64,000 bases of DNA from Phyllobacterium phragmitis (GCF_002980495.1 NZ_PVBR01000025.1:1-64000); one strand, 5' to 3'. Shown: positions 18,958-28,856, numbered from the stretch's first letter. Made by a program: numbers and translations. Notes: generated from the letters alone by a model not told the origin.

Positions 18958-19100
18958 TGCCGGAAAGCCCGACCGCAAAATTCCTGTGGTTGCGCCGCGT
19001 CGGTTGGCTGGTGCTCATATGGGGGCTAAGCGTGGCGGCGCTCGCCGTGGTGGCCGGGCTGTTCCGCATGTTCATGGGCCTCGCCGGCCTGACCCTGTGA
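18957..19100 (+). CDS. DUF2474-type small subunit of bd oxidase
   Basis: 47-aa protein with one membrane helix (about residues 18-43) after a short cytoplasmic head starting MPESPTAKFLWLRRVGWL. It starts inside the stop codon of the subunit II gene (ATGA), so it is translationally coupled to the oxidase. Size, position and the RVGWLxxIW pattern fit the DUF2474 family, which sits downstream of cioB and is analogous to CydX. It probably stabilises the oxidase complex. Confidence 0.8.
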   Translation: MPESPTAKFLWLRRVGWLVLIWGLSVAALAVVAGLFRMFMGLAGLTL

Positions 19101-19118
19101 TATCAGAAGGAGGAAAGG

Positions 19119-19403
19119 TTGGATCGCGATTATACGGCAGTGCTGGTGCGCATCACCGGAAGGGTCCAGGGCGTGAGCTTCCGCGTTTGGACACGTGCCG
19201 AGGCCATCAAACTCGGCCTGACCGGCTGGGTGCGCAATGAGGATGACGGCTCGGTGAAAGCCCTGATCGCCGGGCCGGAAGCGGCGGTTTCGACGATGCT
19301 GGACCGGCTCCGGCAGGGACCGCCGGGCGCATCCGTTTCCAGCGTCGTCACCGAGAAGGCCGATCCCGGCGAGATGCCCCAGACCTTCAGCATCACCGGA
19401 TGA
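19119..19403 (+). CDS. acyP: Acylphosphatase
   Basis: 94-aa enzyme that hydrolyses acyl phosphates such as acetyl or carbamoyl phosphate. Both catalytic residues are present: Arg22 in [11 protein letters not shown] and Asn40 in GWVRN. The start codon is TTG at 19119; a strong AGAAGGAGG Shine-Dalgarno about six bases upstream and the lack of an in-frame ATG nearby make this start convincing. It begins 18 bases after the oxidase small subunit, so it may be read with the oxidase operon. Confidence 0.9.
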   Translation: MDRDYTAVLVRITGRVQGVSFRVWTRAEAIKLGLTGWVRNEDDGSVKALIAGPEAAVSTMLDRLRQGPPGASVSSVVTEKADPGEMPQTFSITG

Positions 19404-19444
19404 ACTATGTTGAGATTGAGGATGTGTCAGCGCTACCAGCGTTT

Positions 19445-19580
19445 CTGCCAATTGCAGACGCTGGTAATTGGCAAGAGACCTATGCGGGCATTATCTCCCT
19501 CCCTTGCGGGGGAGAAAGCGATTTCAACATCTTAGCTGGAGCGAAGCGGAGGCTAAGTGTTAGAAATCGCAAGAGAGGGG
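19445..19580. repeat. Dispersed repeat, family R2 (single copy)
   Basis: The stretch 19492-19580 shows the R2 pattern: TTGCGGGGGAGAAAGCGATTTC, a small hairpin with TTAGC/GCTAAG arms, then AGAAATCGCAAGAGAGGGG. Its flank 19445-19475 shares the GCCAATnGCAGACGnTGG segment with the copy near 49825. Related copies are at 39221-39450 and 49709-49948. Confidence 0.78.
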
Positions 19581-19662
19581 ACGTCCTTTGCCCCGCCCCT
19601 TGACCTTCCCACGATAGGAAACCTTATCTTGCTCGAGACGAAGCAAACGGAAGGGATAAATC

Positions 19663-22041
19663 ATGGCTCACGGTCATAATCATGGGCACGGGCAAGATCA
19701 CAAGCATCACGATCATGGGCACGAAATGGCCGCGCACCCGGATCAGCCGCTAGCCCGCGATCCCGTCTGCGGGATGAGTGTCGATCCGACCGCGGGAAAG
19801 CCGACCGCCGAATATGAAGGTAATATCTTTCATTTCTGCTCCGCCGGCTGCCAGAAGAAATTCGAGGCGGATCCGGCGCGTTACGCAAGCGGCGAACCAA
19901 GGCCGCAGGAGCCCGCCAAGCCGGGCGCCCTCTACACCTGCCCCATGCACCCGGAGATCGTCCAGGACAAGCCCGGCTCCTGCCCGATCTGCGGCATGGC
20001 GCTCGAGCCCATGGGCGTTCCCTCGGGTGACGAGGGTCCGAACCCTGAGTTGATCGATTTCACCCGCCGTCTATGGGTGAGCGCCGTCTGTTCCATCCCG
20101 CTTCTCGTTTTGACCATGGGTCCGATGTTCGGCCTGCCCGTCCGCGCCTGGATCGGCGAGCGCCCGACGGCCTGGCTGGAACTCATCCTGGCCACACCCG
20201 TCGTGCTATGGGCCGCCCTGCCCTTCTTCAAGCGCGGCTGGGATTCGATCGTCAACCGCAGCCCGAACATGTGGACGCTGATATCGATCGGCGTTGGAAC
20301 CGCCTATGGCTATAGCGTCGTGGCCACGCTCTTCCCCGATATGTTCCCGCATTCCTTCCGCGGACATGCCGGCTCGGTTCCCGTCTATTTCGAGGCGGCG
20401 GCGGTCATCGTCGCGCTCATCTTCCTCGGACAGGTCTTGGAACTCAAGGCGCGCGAACGCACGGGCTCGGCGATCCGCGCATTGCTCGACCTGGCGCCGA
20501 AGACCGCGCGCCGCATCGCCGAAGACGGATCGGAAACCGATGTCCCGCTCGATGAGGTGCAGACGGGCGATCGTCTCCGTGTCCGTCCGGGGGACGCCGT
20601 TCCCGTCGATGGCATCGTGCTCGAAGGCCGCACGTCGATCGATGAATCGATGATCACGGGCGAACCCGTCCCGGTCGAGAAGGTGGAAGGCGATCACGTC
20701 ACCGGCGGTACGCTCAACAAGAATGGCTCCCTCATCATCCGCACCGAAAAGATCGGCGCCGAAACCATGCTGGCGCAGATCGTCGAGATGGTGGCCAAGG
20801 CGCAGCGTTCACGCGCCCCCATCCAGGGACTGGCCGACGCCGTCGCATTTTATTTCGTGCCGACGGTCGTGCTCGTCGCCATCGTCGCCTTCATCGTCTG
20901 GGCGATATTCGGACCCGCACCCAGCATGATCTATGCGATCGTCTCTGCTGTCTCGGTGCTGATCATCGCCTGCCCCTGCGCCCTTGGCCTTGCGACGCCG
21001 ATGTCGGTGATGACCGCCACCGGACGCGGGGCGCAGGCAGGCGTTCTCACCAAGGACGCCGAGGCGCTGGAACGTTTCGCCAAGGTCGACACCATCATCA
21101 TCGACAAGACGGGCACGCTGACCGAAGGCCGGCCAAAGCTCACCGATGTCATTGCAGCACCCGGTTTTAAGGAAGATGAACTGCTTTCGCTCGCGGCCAG
21201 CCTCGAACGGGGATCGGAACATCCGCTGGCCGAAGCAATCGTCGAGGGCGCCAGCGCGCGTCGGCTCAAGCTGCAGGACACAAAAGATTTCGATGCAATC
21301 ACCGGCAAGGGTGTCCGCGGTCAGATCTCCGGCAAGGCGGTAGCGCTCGGCAACGCGGCGATGATGCAGCAACTCGGCCTCGACGCGGCCTCCTTCAAGG
21401 GGCAGGCCGACGCACTGCGCTCGGCCGGAAAGACGGCGATGTACGTCGCCGTCGATGGCAAGATCGCCGGTCTCGTCGCCGTCGCCGATCCGATCAAGGA
21501 AAGTGCTGCGGCGGCAATCAGCCAGTTGCACGCGCGCGGCCTGAAGATCATCATGGCGACCGGCGACGAGGAACGCACGGCAAGGGCCGTCGCGGCGAAG
21601 CTCGACATCGATGAGGTCCGCGCCGGCGTCCTGCCGGAAGGCAAGAAGGCGCTCGTCGACCAATTGCAGGCAAAGGGCGCGAAGGTTGCGATGGCCGGTG
21701 ACGGCGTCAACGATGCTCCGGCTCTGGCGGCAGCCTATGTCGGTATCGCCATGGGAACCGGCGCCGATGTCGCCATGCAAAGCGCCGGGATCACGCTGGT
21801 CAAGGGCGATCTCAATGGCATCGTCCGTGCCCGCCATCTGGCGGAAGCGACGATCCGCAACATCAAGCAGAACCTGTTCTTCGCCTTTATCTACAATGTG
21901 CTGGGCATACCCATCGCGGCAGGCGTGCTTTACCCCATCTTCGGCACCCTGCTCTCGCCGATGATCGCGGCGGCAGCCATGAGCTTGTCATCCGTATCGG
22001 TGATCGCCAACGCCCTGCGCCTCCGTACCCTGAAGCTCTAG
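19663..22041 (+). CDS. copA: Heavy-metal P-type ATPase, Cu(I)-exporting type
   Basis: 792-aa P1B-type ATPase. The N-terminus is histidine-rich (about 20 residues), followed by a YHS domain ([10 protein letters not shown]...[14 protein letters not shown], residues 33-75) and a heavy-metal-binding domain ([10 protein letters not shown]...[10 protein letters not shown], 90-117). The usual GMxCxxC ferredoxin-like domain is absent. The membrane metal site is CPC ([13 protein letters not shown], about residue 435), the phosphorylation motif DKTGTLT is near 480, and [10 protein letters not shown] near 679. CPC points to Cu(I)/Ag(I) export from the cytoplasm. No cognate regulator is adjacent. Confidence 0.92.
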   Translation: MAHGHNHGHGQDHKHHDHGHEMAAHPDQPLARDPVCGMSVDPTAGKPTAEYEGNIFHFCSAGCQKKFEADPARYASGEPRPQEPAKPGALYTCPMHPEIVQDKPGSCPICGMALEPMGVPSGDEGPNPELIDFTRRLWVSAVCSIPLLVLTMGPMFGLPVRAWIGERPTAWLELILATPVVLWAALPFFKRGWDSIVNRSPNMWTLISIGVGTAYGYSVVATLFPDMFPHSFRGHAGSVPVYFEAAAVIVALIFLGQVLELKARERTGSAIRALLDLAPKTARRIAEDGSETDVPLDEVQTGDRLRVRPGDAVPVDGIVLEGRTSIDESMITGEPVPVEKVEGDHVTGGTLNKNGSLIIRTEKIGAETMLAQIVEMVAKAQRSRAPIQGLADAVAFYFVPTVVLVAIVAFIVWAIFGPAPSMIYAIVSAVSVLIIACPCALGLATPMSVMTATGRGAQAGVLTKDAEALERFAKVDTIIIDKTGTLTEGRPKLTDVIAAPGFKEDELLSLAASLERGSEHPLAEAIVEGASARRLKLQDTKDFDAITGKGVRGQISGKAVALGNAAMMQQLGLDAASFKGQADALRSAGKTAMYVAVDGKIAGLVAVADPIKESAAAAISQLHARGLKIIMATGDEERTARAVAAKLDIDEVRAGVLPEGKKALVDQLQAKGAKVAMAGDGVNDAPALAAAYVGIAMGTGADVAMQSAGITLVKGDLNGIVRARHLAEATIRNIKQNLFFAFIYNVLGIPIAAGVLYPIFGTLLSPMIAAAAMSLSSVSVIANALRLRTLKL

Positions 22042-22181
22042 ATGTGAGCGGTTCATTTTTGAATAGAACCACTGGCAGGACAGAGGGGGGCGCCTCGCAA
22101 TTCCATCAAAACAGGAACCACTCTAAAAACGCCTGAACACACCGTTTCTGCCTGAAAGCACACTATCTAATGCAAGCGCAT
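22042..22181. repeat. Short spacer with repeat R6 (CCATCAAAACAGGAACC)
   Basis: The motif TTCCATCAAAACAGGAACC (22100-22119) recurs at 44354-44373 and, diverged, at 60017-60036. Its function is unknown. Confidence 0.5.
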
Positions 22182-22664
22182 TCACGTCGGGTGCGATGCG
22201 GCCGACAGCAAGATGTTTCGCCCGCCCGGCGCGCGAATGAGGCCGCAGGCGGCTTTCGGCAGTGCCAGCCCCATCGCCTGCACAAGCGCTGCGGCAACGG
22301 AATTGCTGTTCCTGCGAAGCAGCGAATAGCGCAGTCCCGAACGCTCGATCGCCAGTGCGGCCGCGAGCGCCGCGGACCAGCGCTCCTCGGTTTCTTGCGC
22401 GCCTCCCTGAAATAGCAGGGAGGCGTACGAGGCCGGGCGAATGGTGAACTCCGGAAAGTAGAGCGGATCGCGCCTGGAGTAATTGGTTTCGACCACCGCC
22501 AATGATCCGTAGAGCGCCTGGTAATTATAAGTGCCGTCAGCTTTGCGGGCGCCGCCATTGAGTTCACGCAAGGGCTCTCCCGCCTCGTCCACGAGCGCGA
22601 GAAAATTATGGAATGGAACGCCCGCGAAAAAGCGGATCGGCCACGAACCAAAAACGATCTTCAA
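22182..22664 (-). CDS. Hypothetical protein, 160 aa
   Basis: No family recognised with confidence. The protein is globular and without signal peptide or membrane helix. It opens with KIVFGSWPIRFFAGVPFHNFLALVDEAGEPL, which looks like beta-strand-rich secretion- or phage-associated folds. It has balanced charge and normal codon use, unlike the alternative frames that overlap it. It converges with copA. The start is the ATG at 22664; the preceding stop is close, so the extent is fairly sure. Function unknown. Confidence 0.6.
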   Translation of the reverse strand: MKIVFGSWPIRFFAGVPFHNFLALVDEAGEPLRELNGGARKADGTYNYQALYGSLAVVETNYSRRDPLYFPEFTIRPASYASLLFQGGAQETEERWSAALAAALAIERSGLRYSLLRRNSNSVAAALVQAMGLALPKAACGLIRAPGGRNILLSAASHPT

Positions 22665-23064
22665 CCCTTACGGCCTCCTCATGAAGGTCATAGCTTGCCA
22701 TATATCAATCTCTGTCATCAAGCTTGGTTGCAGCAGGACACGTGGTAAGATGCGGTGAAGACAAGTCCCGCCTCTCCGCCCCGTTGGTGCTTCTTTGATG
22801 CGGCTTTCTTTGCGGTGAGCCGGGTGATATCCCTCGATTTGGGGGACGAGTCGCATCCCGTTGGGATGGCTCGCGAATTGTTAAAGATGTGCAAAACCAT
22901 TTCAGTGAATTACAAATTGGTGAGTTGCAAGCGTATGGGCCAGACTGACAGCTTTCCGGCACCTGAAGTTTCCCTTCCGGTATTTTAACCGGAACAACGG
23001 AACCAGACAGCTTTGGCCAAATATCCTTGGATCACGTGCTTTCAGCCGGAGTGAAGACAGCCTC
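22665..23064. other. Intergenic region upstream of SLC13 permease gene
   Basis: Four hundred bases with no convincing gene on either strand. A small inverted repeat CTTCCGGTATTTTAACCGGAA lies near 22974-22994 and may be an operator. Lower GC than its neighbours. Confidence 0.35.
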
Positions 23065-24837
23065 ATGACAGCCCAGCAGACACTGGCAGTTGCAGTCATT
23101 ACACTGATGATGGCCGCGTTCATCTGGGGACGCTTCCGTTATGACATCGTGGCGGCATGTTCTCTTCTCGTCGCCGTCGCGGTCGGGGTGGTGCCCTTCG
23201 ACGCGGCGTTCAAGGGGTTCAGCGATGAGATCGTGATCATCGTCGCAAGCGCGCTCATCGTCAGCGCCGGCGTTGCGAGATCCGGATTGATGGAAACGGT
23301 GGTCCAGCGGCTGACGCCGGGATTGACCTCTGTCAGGGGGCAACTGGCCGTCCTGGTCATCACCGTCACCGTGCTCGCGGCATTCGTCAAGAATATCGGC
23401 GCGCTGGCGATCATGATCCCCATCGCCTTTCAGTTCGCCAAGCGCTCGAATGTCTCGCCATCCACATTCCTGATGCCGATGGCGTTCGGTTCGCTGCTCG
23501 GCGGCCTGATGACCCAGATCGGAACCTCGCCCAACATCGTCGTCTCGCGTATTCGCGGCGAGATGACCGGGCACAGCTTCACCATGTTCGATTTCACGCC
23601 GGTCGGCGCGACGCTAGCCGCCGTCGGTGTCGTTTTCCTGATATTGTTCTACTGGCTCGTTCCGGTCAGGACCCGCGAAACGGCTTCCATGGACGAAGCC
23701 ATCGAGATCAACAATTACGTATCCGAGGCGACGGTGTCGAAGGATTCCTCGGCTCTCGGCAAGACCGTGGCCCATCTCGTCAAATCCGCCGAAGGCGATG
23801 CGATGGTGACCTCGATCGTGCGCGGCGACCGCCACATGCCGCCGCTTCCCGACGCCGTTCTGCGGGAAAACGACATTCTCCTCATCGAAGGCGATCCGAA
23901 AGCCCTCGACCAGATCATCACTCAGGGGAAACTGGTCCTTTCCGCCCAGCGCAAACCTTCGGCCGACGAGCGCTCGGCCGATCTCGACGCCATCGAGGCG
24001 GTCGTCGTCGACGGCTCGCCGCTCATCGGCCTCTCGGCCAGGCAATTGGCGCTGTTTGACAGATATGACGTCAATCTTCTGGCGGTCAGCCGCCAGGGCG
24101 AGCGCATCAAGGAGCGGCTTGGCGAAATCGTCTTCCGCCTCGGCGATATCATCGTGCTTCAGGGCAAGGATTCGAACCTGCCGAACATTCTGCGCGAGTT
24201 CGGCTGCCTTCCGCTGGCCAAGCGCCCGATCCTGCTCGGCAGTTTCCGCCGCGGGCTGATCCCGCTCATCATTCTCATCCTCGCCATGGGCACGACGTCG
24301 CTGGGAATGCTGCCGGTCCCCATCGCCTTCTTTGCGGCAGCCGTCGCCATGGTGCTTTTCCGGACAATCCCCGTCCGCGACGTCTATGGCGCAGTCAATG
24401 GTCCCATTCTCGTCATGCTCGCCACCCTCATTCCCGTCAGCGATGCGCTGCGGACGACGGGAGCCAGCGACGTCATCGCAAACTGGCTGACCGTCTTCGG
24501 CCACCAATTGCCCCCTTATGGCGCGCTTGGCCTTATCCTCATCACAGCCATGGCGGTCACGCCTTTCCTCAACAATGCCGCGACGGTTCTGGTCATGGCG
24601 CCGATCGCCACCAGTTTCGCCACCGGCCTCGGCTTCAGGCCGGAAGCTTTCCTGATGGCTGTCGCGATCGGCGCAGGTTGCGATTTTCTCACACCCATCG
24701 GCCATCAGTGCAACACGCTGGTCATGGGTCCCGGCGGCTATAAATTCAGCGACTATCCGCGCCTCGGCCTGCCCTTGTCGATCATCATCGTACTGACGGC
24801 AATTCCGGCGCTGATTTATTTCTGGCCGCTGCACTGA
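23065..24837 (+). CDS. SLC13/DASS-family permease with two TrkA-C domains
   Basis: 590-aa inner membrane anion transporter. Membrane helices fill residues 1-190 and 395-590; between them lie two RCK-C/TrkA-C regulatory domains (about 205-290 and 295-375). The double signature of the family is visible: GTSPNIVVSRI in the first half and FLNNAATVLVMAP with a late GHQCNTLVMGPGGY in the second half, both bearing the SNT/NNA-like sodium and substrate site. Substrates in the family include sulfate and dicarboxylates; the exact one cannot be read. No partner genes flank it. Confidence 0.87.
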   Translation: MTAQQTLAVAVITLMMAAFIWGRFRYDIVAACSLLVAVAVGVVPFDAAFKGFSDEIVIIVASALIVSAGVARSGLMETVVQRLTPGLTSVRGQLAVLVITVTVLAAFVKNIGALAIMIPIAFQFAKRSNVSPSTFLMPMAFGSLLGGLMTQIGTSPNIVVSRIRGEMTGHSFTMFDFTPVGATLAAVGVVFLILFYWLVPVRTRETASMDEAIEINNYVSEATVSKDSSALGKTVAHLVKSAEGDAMVTSIVRGDRHMPPLPDAVLRENDILLIEGDPKALDQIITQGKLVLSAQRKPSADERSADLDAIEAVVVDGSPLIGLSARQLALFDRYDVNLLAVSRQGERIKERLGEIVFRLGDIIVLQGKDSNLPNILREFGCLPLAKRPILLGSFRRGLIPLIILILAMGTTSLGMLPVPIAFFAAAVAMVLFRTIPVRDVYGAVNGPILVMLATLIPVSDALRTTGASDVIANWLTVFGHQLPPYGALGLILITAMAVTPFLNNAATVLVMAPIATSFATGLGFRPEAFLMAVAIGAGCDFLTPIGHQCNTLVMGPGGYKFSDYPRLGLPLSIIIVLTAIPALIYFWPLH

Positions 24838-25061
24838 CGATCTTTACCAATCGTTAAGCATAAGCCGAATTTCAGTAGCGAAAACAAACAATTAATATCG
24901 AATTTTACGCATTTCCGGCGCATTTTGCCTAAATGAAAGCTGACGCCCCGTTAAGGGCGGACAGTCTTTCCGGCACGCGCAGACAGCCGTTCCCGCCGTG
25001 CCAAAACCCATGAGACCGGCAGCCTTTCGAATGCCGGTGCATTGCATATCGGAGTTCGATC

Positions 25062-25700
25062 ATGTTCAGGCGCAATCTTTATCTCGCCGCCCTCGCCGGG
25101 CTTGTTGCCACCCTTCCCCCCGCAGCCGCATCGGCCGCGGATCTGGGAACCGACGATTATTATGCCGATCCGGTTTCGTTCGATACCGCTCATGATTGGT
25201 CTGGCAACTATGTCGGCGCACAGATCGGCGCGTCATCCTCGCAATTCCCGAGCCCGTTTTCCAACCGCACCGGCGCGCTTGTCGGCGTCGTCGCGGGTAA
25301 GAATTTCCAGAACGGAAAATTCGTCTATGGCGGCGAGATCGAGGCGAATTTCGCCGAAGCCGAACACCGTCTCGGCAACGGCGGAACGCTGCAGCAATCA
25401 TGGAGCGGCGTCGCCAAGGCGCGCGCCGGCGTCGCCATGGACAAGACGCTGGTCTATGGCACGCTCGGCTATGGCGCGACGAAGTTCAAGCCGAAAGGCA
25501 CCGTCACCTCGGGCAGCAATTGGGAAGGCGGCGTTCTCGTCGGCGCGGGCGTCGAACAGGTGATCTCCGGCCCTCTCTCGGTCAAGGCCGAATATGATTA
25601 CATGCGTTTCGGCGATGTGAAGACGGAAGTTGCAGGTCGGAATCGGCGCGAAAACCTCAGCAATCATGCGATCAAGGCGGGCGTCAACTACAAGTTCTGA
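25062..25700 (+). CDS. Outer membrane beta-barrel protein, Omp25/Omp31 family
   Basis: 212-aa protein with a clear signal peptide (MFRRNLYLAALAGLVATLPPA..., cleavage after ASA, about residue 25). The mature part matches the Omp25/Omp31-like porin family of Brucella and rhizobia: DWSGNYVGAQIGA near the start, GGEIEANFAEAE, then WSGVAKARAGVAMDKTLVYGTLGYG, VLVGAGVEQ and VKAEYDYMRFG, ending NHAIKAGVNYKF with the C-terminal phenylalanine of outer membrane barrels. A rho-independent terminator follows 30 bases downstream. Confidence 0.9.
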   Translation: MFRRNLYLAALAGLVATLPPAAASAADLGTDDYYADPVSFDTAHDWSGNYVGAQIGASSSQFPSPFSNRTGALVGVVAGKNFQNGKFVYGGEIEANFAEAEHRLGNGGTLQQSWSGVAKARAGVAMDKTLVYGTLGYGATKFKPKGTVTSGSNWEGGVLVGAGVEQVISGPLSVKAEYDYMRFGDVKTEVAGRNRRENLSNHAIKAGVNYKF

Positions 25701-25730
25701 CACCCCTCTCCGGGTCACATGATTTGAAAA

Positions 25731-25761
25731 GAAAAAGCCGCCTGTATAAGGCGGCTTTTTC
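25731..25761 (+). terminator. Rho-independent terminator after the Omp25-like gene
   Basis: Stem AAAAAGCCGCC / GGCGGCTTTTT with a TGTATAA loop, followed by a T-run. It works in both directions in principle. Confidence 0.88.
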
Positions 25762-26094
25762 CTGGGGAGGAGGAAAGAAAGAAGAGACCCGGGTTCCGGG
25801 GCTAGCGGGCTTGGGAGCTCCGGGCCTCAAGGCTGGGTGGGATTGCCAGCTTGACCATCGTGCATCAGAAATCCGGATCGCGAAATCCCAATAAAATGGA
25901 GCCTATATATTATATATTTTGATGGGTTATTTCGAAAAAGCACGACAAAGACATAGGTTTACCCCTTAAAATTACACCAGATTCGTCATCCCCGGCAAAT
26001 TTTCTTGTATGAAGGCGGCGACTCACGACAGCTTGTCGTCTAGTTTCCCCGTGCAACACCGCTTCCTGCCAATCCATCAACCGAGGATCATGCG
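25762..26094. other. Intergenic region before dipeptidase operon
   Basis: About 330 bases, no gene seen. A very AT-rich tract (25902-25925, TATATATTATATATTTT) stands out against the GC-rich surroundings and may be part of the promoter for the dipeptidase-ABC operon. Confidence 0.35.
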
Positions 26095-27150
26095 ATGCAA
26101 GCCGTTTTCGACGGTCATAATGATGTGCTTTTGAGATTGTGGAAGAATGCCCGCAAAGGTTCGGATCCCGCGCGCGAGTTCATCGACGGCACCGATCATG
26201 GCCATCTCGACCTGCCCCGCGCACGCAAGGGCGGCGTCATGGGCGGCCTCTGCGCCATCTATATCCCGTCTGAAAAGGGCCTTGCCCTGAAAGCCCCCGA
26301 TGCAAATGGGCATTATGAGACACCGCTCTCCGCGCCGCTCGAACGCCCACGTTCCCTCGATATCGCGCTTGAGCTCGCCGCTATCGCCCACAGGATCGAG
26401 CGGGCCGGCGGCTGGAGCCTTTGCCGGACCGGTGCTGACATAGACAAGGCTGAGGCCCGGAACCGCTTTGCCGCCGTGCTCCACATGGAGGGATGCGAAG
26501 CGATCGACAAGGATCTGTCGACGCTGGAGGTGTTCTATGCCGCCGGCCTGCGCTCGCTCGGTCCCGTCTGGAGCCGCAACAATATTTTCGCCCACGGCGT
26601 GCCCTTCGCCTATCCCATGAGCCCCGATACCGGGCCGGGATTGACGGAGGCCGGCCGGGAACTCGTCAAGGCCTGCAACAGGCTCGGCATCCTGATCGAT
26701 CTGGCGCATATGACCGAAAAAGGCTTCTGGGATGTGGTGAAACTGAGCGACCAGCCGCCGGTCGCCAGCCATTCCAACGCCCATGCGCTGACCCCCGTCG
26801 CCCGCAACCTGACCGACCGTCAGCTCGATGCGATCGGCGAGCGCAAGGGCCTCGTCGGCCTGAACTTCGCCGTCACCATGCTGCGTGCCGACGGAAGGGA
26901 AAATGCCGACACGCCGATCGACGATATGGTCCGCCACATTGATCATATGGTTTCGCGGGTCGGCATCGACTGTGTCGCGCTCGGCTCGGATTTCGACGGC
27001 GCGCTCATCCCCAGGGAGATCGGCGATGCCGCAGGCACGCAAAACCTCATTGTCGGCCTGCGCAGAGCCGGATATGGTAAAGATGAACTCGCGAAGATAT
27101 GCTGCGGGAACTGGTTGAGGGTGCTGCGCGCCGCATGGCATGAAGCATGA
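26095..27150 (+). CDS. Membrane dipeptidase (peptidase family M19)
   Basis: 351-aa zinc dipeptidase related to renal dipeptidase. The metal-binding HxD motif is at residues 8-10 (FDGHNDVLLRLW), the bridging glutamate lies in LHMEGCEAI, and further ligands fit LIDLAHM and VASHSNAHAL. SDFDG near residue 300 is also typical. No signal peptide, so it is probably cytoplasmic. It is followed 95 bp later by a complete dipeptide ABC transporter, which suggests that it cleaves the imported dipeptides. Its last codons and stop lie in a dispersed repeat (27145-27194). Confidence 0.9.
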   Translation: MQAVFDGHNDVLLRLWKNARKGSDPAREFIDGTDHGHLDLPRARKGGVMGGLCAIYIPSEKGLALKAPDANGHYETPLSAPLERPRSLDIALELAAIAHRIERAGGWSLCRTGADIDKAEARNRFAAVLHMEGCEAIDKDLSTLEVFYAAGLRSLGPVWSRNNIFAHGVPFAYPMSPDTGPGLTEAGRELVKACNRLGILIDLAHMTEKGFWDVVKLSDQPPVASHSNAHALTPVARNLTDRQLDAIGERKGLVGLNFAVTMLRADGRENADTPIDDMVRHIDHMVSRVGIDCVALGSDFDGALIPREIGDAAGTQNLIVGLRRAGYGKDELAKICCGNWLRVLRAAWHEA

Positions 27151-27194
27151 TCCCGATAAAGTTGCAGACTTCCAGGTAAGGTCATGCGGCTGAA
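27145..27194. repeat. Dispersed rhizobial palindrome, family R3
   Basis: GCATGATCCCGATAAAGTTGCAGACTT...GGTCATGC forms an imperfect inverted repeat; a close relative is at 39059-39110. Such GCATGATCC elements are common between genes in rhizobia. The dipeptidase stop codon lies inside this copy. Confidence 0.75.
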
Positions 27195-27245
27195 GGACTG
27201 CCCCATCGGCTGACGCGCGCCAAACGATGTTGAGATAAGGGAACG

Positions 27246-28853
27246 ATGATGATGAATTTCGGACGATTTCGCATTCTTGCCGCCAGCGCGGCGATTTCTG
27301 CAGTTATCGCGGCAACGGGACCGGCCTGGACGGCAACGCCGCAGGACACATTGGTGATCGCTTTCGCGTTTGACGATATCATCACGCTCGATCCTGGCGA
27401 AGCCTTCGAGCTCAGCGCCGGCGAGATCATGGGCAATGGCTATGACCGGCTCGTCCGCCTCGACATCGATGATCCGTCGAAGATCGTCAACGATATCGCC
27501 GAAAGCTGGACCGTTTCCGACGACGGCCTGACCTATACGTTCAAGATCAAGCCCGATCTCAAATTTGCCTCGGGCAATCCGCTCACCGCCGAGGACGTTG
27601 CCTTCTCGTTCCAGCGCGCCGTCAAGATCGACAAGAGCCCGGCCTTCATTCTCACCCAGTTCGGTCTGACGCCGGACAATGTCGACCAGATGGTCAAGGC
27701 CACCGATCCCTCCACTTTCGTGCTGACCGTCGATCAGCCCTATGCACCAAGTTTCGTGCTCAACTGCCTCACGGCCAATGTCGGTTCCGTCGTCGACAGG
27801 AAGCTGGTCATGGAAAACGTCGTCGACAATGATTACGGCAATGCCTGGCTGAAGACGCATTATGCCGGTTCGGGCCCGATGAAAATCCGCGACTGGCGCG
27901 CCAATGAGATCCTCGTTCTCGAACGCAACGACAATTATTATGGCGAGAAGGCCAAGCTTGCCCGCGTCATCTACCGTCATGTCAAGGAAAGCGCGACACA
28001 GCGCCTGCTGCTCGAAAAGGGCGATATCGACGTCGCACGTAATCTCAATCCCGGCGACATCACCGCGGTATCGAAGGAAGAAGGCATATCGCTGACCAGC
28101 ACCCCGAAGGGTACGGTCTATTATTTCAGTCTGAACCAGAAGAACGAGACGCTGGCGAAGCCGGAAGTGCGCGAAGCACTGAAATATCTGATCGATTATC
28201 AGGGGATCGGTGAGACCCTCATCAAGGGCCTGGGCGAGATCCATCAGACCTTCCTGCCGAAAGGCATGCTCGGGGAACTCGATGAGACCCCTTATAAGCT
28301 CGATGTCGACAAGGCCAAGGAACTCCTGGCAGAAGCCGGGCTCAAGGACGGGTTTTCCATTACCGCCGATATACGCAGCATTCAGCCCGATTCCGGTATT
28401 GCTGAATCCGTGCAGCAGACCTTCGCCAAGGCTGGCATCAAGCTGGAGATCATCCAGGGCGACGGCAAGCAGACGCTGACCAAATATCGCGCCCGCAATC
28501 ATGACATCTACTACGGCCAGTGGGGCGTCGACTATTGGGATCCCCACAGCAACGCCGAGACGTTCTCCTCCAACCCCGACAACAGCGATGACGCCTCGTC
28601 GAAGACACTTGCCTGGCGCAATGCCTGGGACATCCCTGAATTGACCAAGGAAACCAAGGCCGCGGTCCTCGAGCGCGACAACGCCAAGCGTGTGGAAATG
28701 TATCACGACCTTCAGAAGAAAGTTCTCGAGAACGGGCCCTTCATCCTGGTCTATCAGCAGACCGAAGTGGCGGGCCTCCGCGATAATGTCGAGAACTTCA
28801 AGCTCGGCCCCTCCTTCGATACCAACTACGTCTTCACGGTCTCGAAGAAATAA
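27246..28853 (+). CDS. dppA: Dipeptide/oligopeptide ABC transporter, substrate-binding protein
   Basis: 535-aa periplasmic binding protein of the family 5 extracellular solute-binding group. The signal peptide covers about residues 1-30, with cleavage near AWTA/TPQD. Family blocks include LDPGEAFELSAGEIMGNGYDRL, the WTVSDDGLTYTFKIKPDLKFASGNPLTAEDV segment, and KPEVREALKYLIDY. There is no lipobox. It starts an operon dppABCDF-like with tight spacing (3 bases to the permease). The upstream dipeptidase suggests dipeptides as cargo, but other small peptides or peptide-like compounds are possible. Confidence 0.88.
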   Translation: MMMNFGRFRILAASAAISAVIAATGPAWTATPQDTLVIAFAFDDIITLDPGEAFELSAGEIMGNGYDRLVRLDIDDPSKIVNDIAESWTVSDDGLTYTFKIKPDLKFASGNPLTAEDVAFSFQRAVKIDKSPAFILTQFGLTPDNVDQMVKATDPSTFVLTVDQPYAPSFVLNCLTANVGSVVDRKLVMENVVDNDYGNAWLKTHYAGSGPMKIRDWRANEILVLERNDNYYGEKAKLARVIYRHVKESATQRLLLEKGDIDVARNLNPGDITAVSKEEGISLTSTPKGTVYYFSLNQKNETLAKPEVREALKYLIDYQGIGETLIKGLGEIHQTFLPKGMLGELDETPYKLDVDKAKELLAEAGLKDGFSITADIRSIQPDSGIAESVQQTFAKAGIKLEIIQGDGKQTLTKYRARNHDIYYGQWGVDYWDPHSNAETFSSNPDNSDDASSKTLAWRNAWDIPELTKETKAAVLERDNAKRVEMYHDLQKKVLENGPFILVYQQTEVAGLRDNVENFKLGPSFDTNYVFTVSKK

Positions 28854-28856
28854 GCT

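Noticed and set aside
22668-23123. Several 60-85-aa frames before the SLC13 gene
   Set aside because: They overlap each other on both strands, with no ribosome site and no protein-like composition.
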